Positions 59,601 through 64,000 of a stretch of DNA of 64,000 nucleotides are shown in pieces (position 1 is the first letter of the stretch; every line of letters begins with the position of its first letter). The notes beneath the pieces were generated by a model. That model searched no databases. It was given only the letters and a program-made list of their open reading frames with translations, and was not told the DNA's origin. This stretch comes from Streptomyces sp. NBC_01591 (lineage in GTDB: Bacteria; Actinomycetota; Actinomycetes; Streptomycetales; Streptomycetaceae). The position numbers and the translations under genes are program-made. The stretch lies in contig NZ_CP109327.1 of the NCBI RefSeq assembly GCF_035918155.1, positions 7,626,001-7,690,000 of the forward strand, in the 5' to 3' direction.

Positions 59601-61835
59601 CTACAGCTCCTTGATACGGATGTCGCGGTACGAGACCACATCCGTGGTGCTGTGGACCTGGAGTCCGATGTAACCGGAGGCGTACCGTCGGCCGTCGGTG
59701 CCCGGGTCGTCGCCGCGCGGCGGCTCGAAGACCTGACCGCCGTTGTTGTCGAACTCGTTCAGCAGGACACCGTTGCGGTAGACCGAGTAGTGCTGGTCCA
59801 CCACCCGGATCTCGTAGTCGTTCCAGGTGCCCTTGGGAGTGACCCCGGCGCCGGCCAGACCGATCCGGTCGAAGCCGTAGACCGAGCCGGTCTTGTACAT
59901 GTCGCCGTCCGGACGGTCGAGGATCTGCACCTCATGGCCGTACTTGATGGCGACCCACTCCGGACGCGACTCCTCCGGGTTGTCGTGGACGTTCGGGAAG
60001 CGGACGAACACACCGCTGTTGGCGTTGCCCGTGCCCGGGGCGTCGTCGCGCCACTGGAGCTTGAGCGAGAAGTCGCCGTACTGCCGCCCCGAGAACCAGA
60101 GCATGCCCATGCCGTCCACCGCGGTGGAGCTGGTGAGGGTGCCGTCCGCGTTGAGCCCGAACTTTCCGCCACCGACCTGCTGCCACTTGGCGAAGGACTC
60201 AGCCGTGCCGTCGAAGAGCTTCCTGTAGCCCTCGTCCTGGCCCGGCCTGCCGATCCCCGACTGCTTGGCCGCCCGGTAGATCTTCTTGTGCTCGCGGGCG
60301 TCGATCACACCCGCGGCGAGCAGCTTGTCCAGGACACCGTCGACGTGCTTGAGGAACAGCGCGTGCGACGACCAGTCCTTCTCGTCCTCGATCAGCTCAT
60401 TGATGGTGCAGCGGTTGCCCGTGATGCGGTTGGGGACCCCGGTGTCCACCGTGCCGACGATGACGGTGAGCCGCTCGTCGAACTCCGGGCAGTTCGGCGC
60501 CGGTACGCCCCCGCTCTCCGCGACGGTGAACGACACCTGCTTCGCGACGGAGGTGTTGCCGGCCTTGTCCGTCGCCCGGTGGGCGACGGTGTGATAGCCG
60601 ACGCGGTCGACGATGACGGTGGCGGTGTACGCGAGGTACGGGCCGCCGTCGAGCGAGTACTCGACCTTGTCCACGCCCGATTCGGCGTCGGTCGCGGTGA
60701 CCGTCACCTTGGCGCTGGTGATGTAGGCGTTGTCGGAGTTCTTGTCGCCCTCGACCTTCGCGGAGGTCTCCGGCGGGGTCTTGTCCTGCGTCGGCGGTGC
60801 GACGACGGTGAAGTCGACCGATTTCTCGGCCGCCGCGTTGCCCGCCTTGTCGGTGGCCCGGTAGCGGACCCGGTGGGTGCCGGTCTCGTGCACCATCACG
60901 GGTGCGGTGTACGGCTGCCAGGCGCCGTCCGCCCCGATCGCGTACTCGATGGTGTTGACGCCGGACCCGGTGTCGGAGGCGGTCACGGTGACCGTCGCCA
61001 TTCCGAGGTACTGCCCCTGGTCGTCCTTCTCGCCGGACACGGTCGCCGAGGTCTCCGGCGGCGTCTTGTCGTCCGTCGGCGGTGCGGCGACCGCGAAGTC
61101 GACCGACTTCTCCGCTGCCGCGTTGCCCGCCTTGTCGGTGGCGCGGTAGCGGATCGTGTGCGTACCGACCTCGGTCACCACGACCGGAGCGGTGTACGGC
61201 TGCCAGGCGCCGTCCGCCCCCACCGCGTACTCCACGGTGTCGACGCCGGAGCCGTCATCGGTCGCCGAGACGGTGACCGTCGCCTGACCGATGTACGCGC
61301 CGTCGGCGTTCTTGTCGCCGTCCACCTTCGCCGAGGTGCCGGGCGCCGTGGTGTCCTCACCGCCGCCGTCCTCGGTCACGGTGAGGATGCCCTGCATCGC
61401 CTCGTGCCCCGGCATGGTGCAGTGGTAGAAATACCGGCCGGGGGTGAGCGTGACCTCGGCGGTGTGTTTGCCGCCCTGGTCGTCGCCCGGGTTGGCCAGG
61501 ATGTTCAGCGTGACGTCGTTGTTGAACTCCGGGTCCGAGACGCTGAACGTGAGGGTGTGCGGCATCCCTGTGGTGTTGCCGGTTGCCGCGCTGTTCTCGA
61601 AGACGATGGTCGCCTTGCCGGCCACCGCGGTCTTCGGGGCGGACAGATAGTGGTCGATGGGGTCGCCCGCGGTCCAGGTGAGGACCTGATCGGCCGCCGC
61701 ATCGGCGGGGGGCGCCGTACGGCCGTACGCCGCCGTCGAGGTCAGGCCCAGCACCATCAGGAACGAACCCAGCAGGGCGAGCCACAATCGGGCTGGACGG
61801 TACCGCTTTCGGGAGAGGACCGGACGATGTCTCAC
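59601..61835 (-). CDS. secreted cupredoxin / Ig-repeat / DUF1080 protein
   Basis: 744 aa from a GTG at 61835, sharing GTGA with the preceding gene's stop. N-terminus: basic, then a signal helix (WLALLGSFLMVLGLTSTAAY). Domain 1 (about 40-155) is plastocyanin-like with a complete blue-copper set: HTLTFSVSDP and YHCTMPGHEAMQG (His, Cys, His, Met). Domains 2-4 are three Ig-like repeats of about 88 residues (each with VTVxATDxxSGVDxVEY and RATDKAGNAA). A helical segment follows (HALFLKHVDGVLDKLLAAGV), then a C-terminal DUF1080 (3-keto-disaccharide-hydrolase/LamG-like) domain at about 560-744: LFDGTAESFAKWQQVGGGKF, GNANSGVFVRFPN, NDYEIRVVDQHYSVYRNGVL. Probably acts on extracellular sugars. Confidence 0.85.
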   Translation of the reverse strand: MRHRPVLSRKRYRPARLWLALLGSFLMVLGLTSTAAYGRTAPPADAAADQVLTWTAGDPIDHYLSAPKTAVAGKATIVFENSAATGNTTGMPHTLTFSVSDPEFNNDVTLNILANPGDDQGGKHTAEVTLTPGRYFYHCTMPGHEAMQGILTVTEDGGGEDTTAPGTSAKVDGDKNADGAYIGQATVTVSATDDGSGVDTVEYAVGADGAWQPYTAPVVVTEVGTHTIRYRATDKAGNAAAEKSVDFAVAAPPTDDKTPPETSATVSGEKDDQGQYLGMATVTVTASDTGSGVNTIEYAIGADGAWQPYTAPVMVHETGTHRVRYRATDKAGNAAAEKSVDFTVVAPPTQDKTPPETSAKVEGDKNSDNAYITSAKVTVTATDAESGVDKVEYSLDGGPYLAYTATVIVDRVGYHTVAHRATDKAGNTSVAKQVSFTVAESGGVPAPNCPEFDERLTVIVGTVDTGVPNRITGNRCTINELIEDEKDWSSHALFLKHVDGVLDKLLAAGVIDAREHKKIYRAAKQSGIGRPGQDEGYRKLFDGTAESFAKWQQVGGGKFGLNADGTLTSSTAVDGMGMLWFSGRQYGDFSLKLQWRDDAPGTGNANSGVFVRFPNVHDNPEESRPEWVAIKYGHEVQILDRPDGDMYKTGSVYGFDRIGLAGAGVTPKGTWNDYEIRVVDQHYSVYRNGVLLNEFDNNGGQVFEPPRGDDPGTDGRRYASGYIGLQVHSTTDVVSYRDIRIKEL
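60780..61330 (-). repeat. tandem DNA repeats encoding the Ig-like domains
   Basis: Two copies of about 264 bases, 60787-61050 and 61051-61314, are strongly alike (both contain CGCGTTGCCCGCCTTGTCGG and GTACGGCTGCCAGGCGCCGT), with a third, less similar copy at about 60520-60786. They encode the Ig-like repeats of the DUF1080 protein. The high identity of two units suggests a recent duplication or gene conversion. Confidence 0.7.
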
Positions 61836-64000
61836 CGCACTGCCGCCTTCCTGGCCAGATCCTCGGCGGCCGGGGTCGGACCGCCGCCCTTGTACGTCAC
61901 ACGCCACAGCGCGGACTTGGAGTCGGAGGTGAAGAAGCCGCGCCCGTAGTCCAGGACGTACAGCGAACCGTCCGGGGCGAACCTCCAGTCCATCAGGTTG
62001 CGGATGCCGTCGGCCCCGACCGGGATGATCTTCCGCAGGGATTCGGCGTGGGTGGGCAGACCGCCCTTGCCGACCGTCTTCGGGTCGGTGAGCACGGCGT
62101 GCCGGGGCTGGGTGTCGTCGTAGAAGTCACCGACGAACCACTTGCCGTCCCAGTAGGAGGGCCACTTGTCGGCGCTGGTGCTCGCCGCGTCGTACCGGTA
62201 GACCGGGCCGTTCATCGTGGCCTGGCCGCCGCCCTTGAGCCACGGCAGCAGCTGCTTCTGGTCCTCGACCTTGTAGCTCGGGATGCCGTTCGCGTCGCGC
62301 GGGTAGTCCACGCCACCGCCCTGCGGCGAGTACCAGATGGTGTTGGAGGTGACCGGCGGCAGATTCACCAGGCCGTCGTTGTTCGGCGACTCGTTCTTCG
62401 GGTGATCGCAGTCGTACCAGCCGAGCGGCTTGGTGGGGTCCGGCAGACTACGGTCCCGGTAGGGCTGCTTGTTGCCCATGCAGTACGGCCAGCCGTGGTT
62501 GCCCGCCTTCGTGATCGCGGCGAACGTGTCGTACTTGGCCGGGCCCCAGGTGGTGGAGGGCGAGCCCGCGTCGGGGCCGACCCAGCCCGCGTACAGCGTG
62601 TCGGTCGACTTGTCGACGGAGATCCGGGCCGGGTTGCGTACGCCCATCACATAGATCTCGCCCCGCGTCTTGCCACCGCCCTCGTCGGGCTCCTTGCCGG
62701 TGAAGAGGTTGCCCCCGGGCAGCGTGTAGGTGCCGTCGTCCTCCGGGTGGATCCGCAGGATCTTCCCGTTGAGGTTGTTCGTGTTGCCCGCGGTGCGGCG
62801 GGCATCGGCGAACGAGACGCCCTTGTAGTTCGGCTGCGGGTTGTTCCCGGAGTAACCGTCGCTGAAGCCGGAGGAGTTGTTGTCACCGGTCGCGATGTAC
62901 AGATTGCCCTTGGAGTCCCAGGCCATCCCGCCGCCCGCGTGGCAGCAGCTGTGGACCTGGACGGGCCAGTTGAGCAGCACCTTCTCCGAGGACAGATCCA
63001 GCTTGTTCGTGGACAGGTCCAGGGTGAAGCGGGAGACCTGGCGTACCGCCATCTGCTTGTCGCGGTCCAGCTTCGAGTGCGGGGTGTAGTGCAGATACAC
63101 CCAGCCGTTCTTCTCGAAGTCCGGGTCCAGTTCGATGCCGAGCAGCCCTTCCTCGACCTTGATCAGCTCGTCGCCGCCGCCCTTGTTGCCGAAGATCGTC
63201 AACTCACCCGCGAGGGTGACCTTCTTGGTCTTCGGGTCGTAGACATGGATCTGCCCCAGACCCTTGCCGATGTCCGGGTCGTTCCAGTCGGTGACGACCG
63301 GCCTGCTGCTGTCGGCGCCGCCGCGCCCGATGTACAGCACGCGTCCGTCGGGGGCGGTGACCAGTCCGTGCGGCTCGCCGATCTGGTCGTTCCGGCCCGG
63401 CTGGTTGGGCTGGGTGACGCGCTCGGCCTTGTAGTTGGAGTCGATCGTCGCCTTGCAGTCGGCCTGCGAGATCCGGGTCGTCCAGTTCAGCGCGCCGCGC
63501 AGATGGTCGCGGAAGTCGGTCTCCGCGAAGCTGTCGACCGTACCGCCCATCGCCGTGTAGAAGGACCGGCCGCCGTCGTAGTCGCGGCACCAGGAGACCG
63601 GGTGGTCCCAGCCGTTGGCACTCGCGCCCGGCTTGTAGGTGATCTCGCGGACGCGGGCCACGGTGTGCACATCGCCGGACGGGTTCTTCGTCCAGTTCAG
63701 CCACTTGTCGGGGCGCTTCCACTCCAGCGGGAGGTTCTTGGTCGCCGGATGCTGCCGGTCGCCGATCTCCACCGTGGCGCGCTGCACGGAGGCCGGGCTG
63801 TTCGCCGCCGGGCGGGCGCCGACCAGGCCGGTGAACCAGTCCGAGTACGGCTCGGTGCGCGCGGCGTCATGGATGCCGAGGAAGCCGCCGCCGGCCTCCA
63901 TGTACGCCTCCAGGCCGGCCTCCTGCTCCGGGTCGAGGACATCGCCGCCGCCGGTCAGGAAGACGACGGCGTTGTACTTGCCGAGCTGCTTGCCGTTGGT
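61832..64000 (-). CDS. ThuA domain fused to a PQQ-type sugar dehydrogenase, 5' end beyond the window
   Basis: 723 codons are visible and open to position 64000; the N-terminus is missing. ThuA-like part (to about visible residue 190): YNAVVFLTGGGDVLDPEQ, MEAGGGFLGIHDAARTEPYS, ASANGWDHPVSWCRDYDGGR SFYTAMGG. Sugar-dehydrogenase beta-propeller part (about 220-700): GEPHGLVTAPDGRVLYIGRG, EEGLLGIELDPDFEKNGWVY LHYTP, HSCCHAGGGMAWDSKGNLYI ATGDN and NGKILRIHPEDDGTY. This fusion is common in actinomycete extracellular sugar-oxidation loci. Stop overlaps the next gene's GTG, so the two are co-translated. Confidence 0.88.
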   Translation of the reverse strand, partial: TNGKQLGKYNAVVFLTGGGDVLDPEQEAGLEAYMEAGGGFLGIHDAARTEPYSDWFTGLVGARPAANSPASVQRATVEIGDRQHPATKNLPLEWKRPDKWLNWTKNPSGDVHTVARVREITYKPGASANGWDHPVSWCRDYDGGRSFYTAMGGTVDSFAETDFRDHLRGALNWTTRISQADCKATIDSNYKAERVTQPNQPGRNDQIGEPHGLVTAPDGRVLYIGRGGADSSRPVVTDWNDPDIGKGLGQIHVYDPKTKKVTLAGELTIFGNKGGGDELIKVEEGLLGIELDPDFEKNGWVYLHYTPHSKLDRDKQMAVRQVSRFTLDLSTNKLDLSSEKVLLNWPVQVHSCCHAGGGMAWDSKGNLYIATGDNNSSGFSDGYSGNNPQPNYKGVSFADARRTAGNTNNLNGKILRIHPEDDGTYTLPGGNLFTGKEPDEGGGKTRGEIYVMGVRNPARISVDKSTDTLYAGWVGPDAGSPSTTWGPAKYDTFAAITKAGNHGWPYCMGNKQPYRDRSLPDPTKPLGWYDCDHPKNESPNNDGLVNLPPVTSNTIWYSPQGGGVDYPRDANGIPSYKVEDQKQLLPWLKGGGQATMNGPVYRYDAASTSADKWPSYWDGKWFVGDFYDDTQPRHAVLTDPKTVGKGGLPTHAESLRKIIPVGADGIRNLMDWRFAPDGSLYVLDYGRGFFTSDSKSALWRVTYKGGGPTPAAEDLARKAAVR

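Noticed and set aside
60520..61330. Repeat block considered as a CRISPR or mobile repeat array
   Set aside because: The units are in frame, about 264 bases long without spacers, and encode Ig-like protein domains.
1..64000. tRNA, rRNA, insertion sequence, integrase or att site
   Set aside because: I looked for cloverleaf-like ends, transposase motifs and long terminal repeats by eye and found none; short or degenerate ones could have been missed.

Overview
The window is about 71% G+C, with codons that mostly end in G or C, frequent GTG starts and 4-base ATGA/GTGA gene overlaps. It carries a conservon, an XRE/DUF397 pair, a complete Mce operon and NHEJ genes, all of which point to a Streptomyces (or very close actinomycete) chromosome. 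I see no rRNA or tRNA genes, no insertion sequences and no CRISPR array. Both window edges cut genes: a DUF3105 protein on the left and a ThuA/sugar-dehydrogenase fusion on the right.

Layout. 1-3.5 kb holds two small exported or membrane-anchored proteins followed by a patch of gene remains: a permease tail, a cupin tail, a broken amino-acid permease and an amidohydrolase tail, with one intact GNAT gene among them. 3.6-10.5 kb holds a fumarase-superfamily lyase, a two-domain VOC protein, a FUSC exporter with its MarR regulator, a short threonyl-tRNA synthetase behind what looks like a threonine attenuator, and an IclR regulator. 10.9-15.6 kb is a conservon (sensor, roadblock, DUF742, GTPase, CYP157-like P450). 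15.7-17.1 kb is a GH4 glycosidase. 17.1-27.4 kb (minus strand) is a tightly overlapped five-gene operon encoding a WGR-DUF4132 protein, a MoxR ATPase, a DUF5682 protein, a vWA protein and a SWIM zinc-finger protein. 27.5-31.2 kb holds an RsbW-like ATP-binding protein divergent from an XRE/DUF397 pair, a methyltransferase and a YchJ protein. 31.2-35.5 kb holds an ATP-grasp ligase with an MFS exporter, divergent from a P450. 35.6-37.0 kb is a second decayed patch (acyl-CoA dehydrogenase and SCP2 pseudogenes) with two matching palindromic operators. 37.0-38.3 kb is a PucR-like regulator.

39.2-56.4 kb is devoted to the envelope: three secreted proteins, then an Mce transporter operon (ATPase, two YrbE permeases, MceA-F, two tandem pairs of Mce-associated membrane proteins) and a secreted lytic transglycosylase. 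56.3-59.6 kb holds a split LigD pair (ATP-dependent ligase and polymerase as divergent genes) and a membrane protein. 59.6-64 kb is a translationally coupled pair of large proteins, a ThuA-sugar dehydrogenase and a cupredoxin-Ig-DUF1080 protein, likely acting on carbohydrates outside the cell.

Most worth following up: (i) the leader peptide with three consecutive ACG threonine codons and a 13-bp terminator in front of an editing-domain-less ThrRS; (ii) the WGR/MoxR/DUF5682/vWA/SWIM operon; (iii) the three-arm overlapping palindrome upstream of the mce operon and the uncharacterised secreted trio beside it; (iv) the deletion scars at about 1.5, 3.26 and 35.9 kb.
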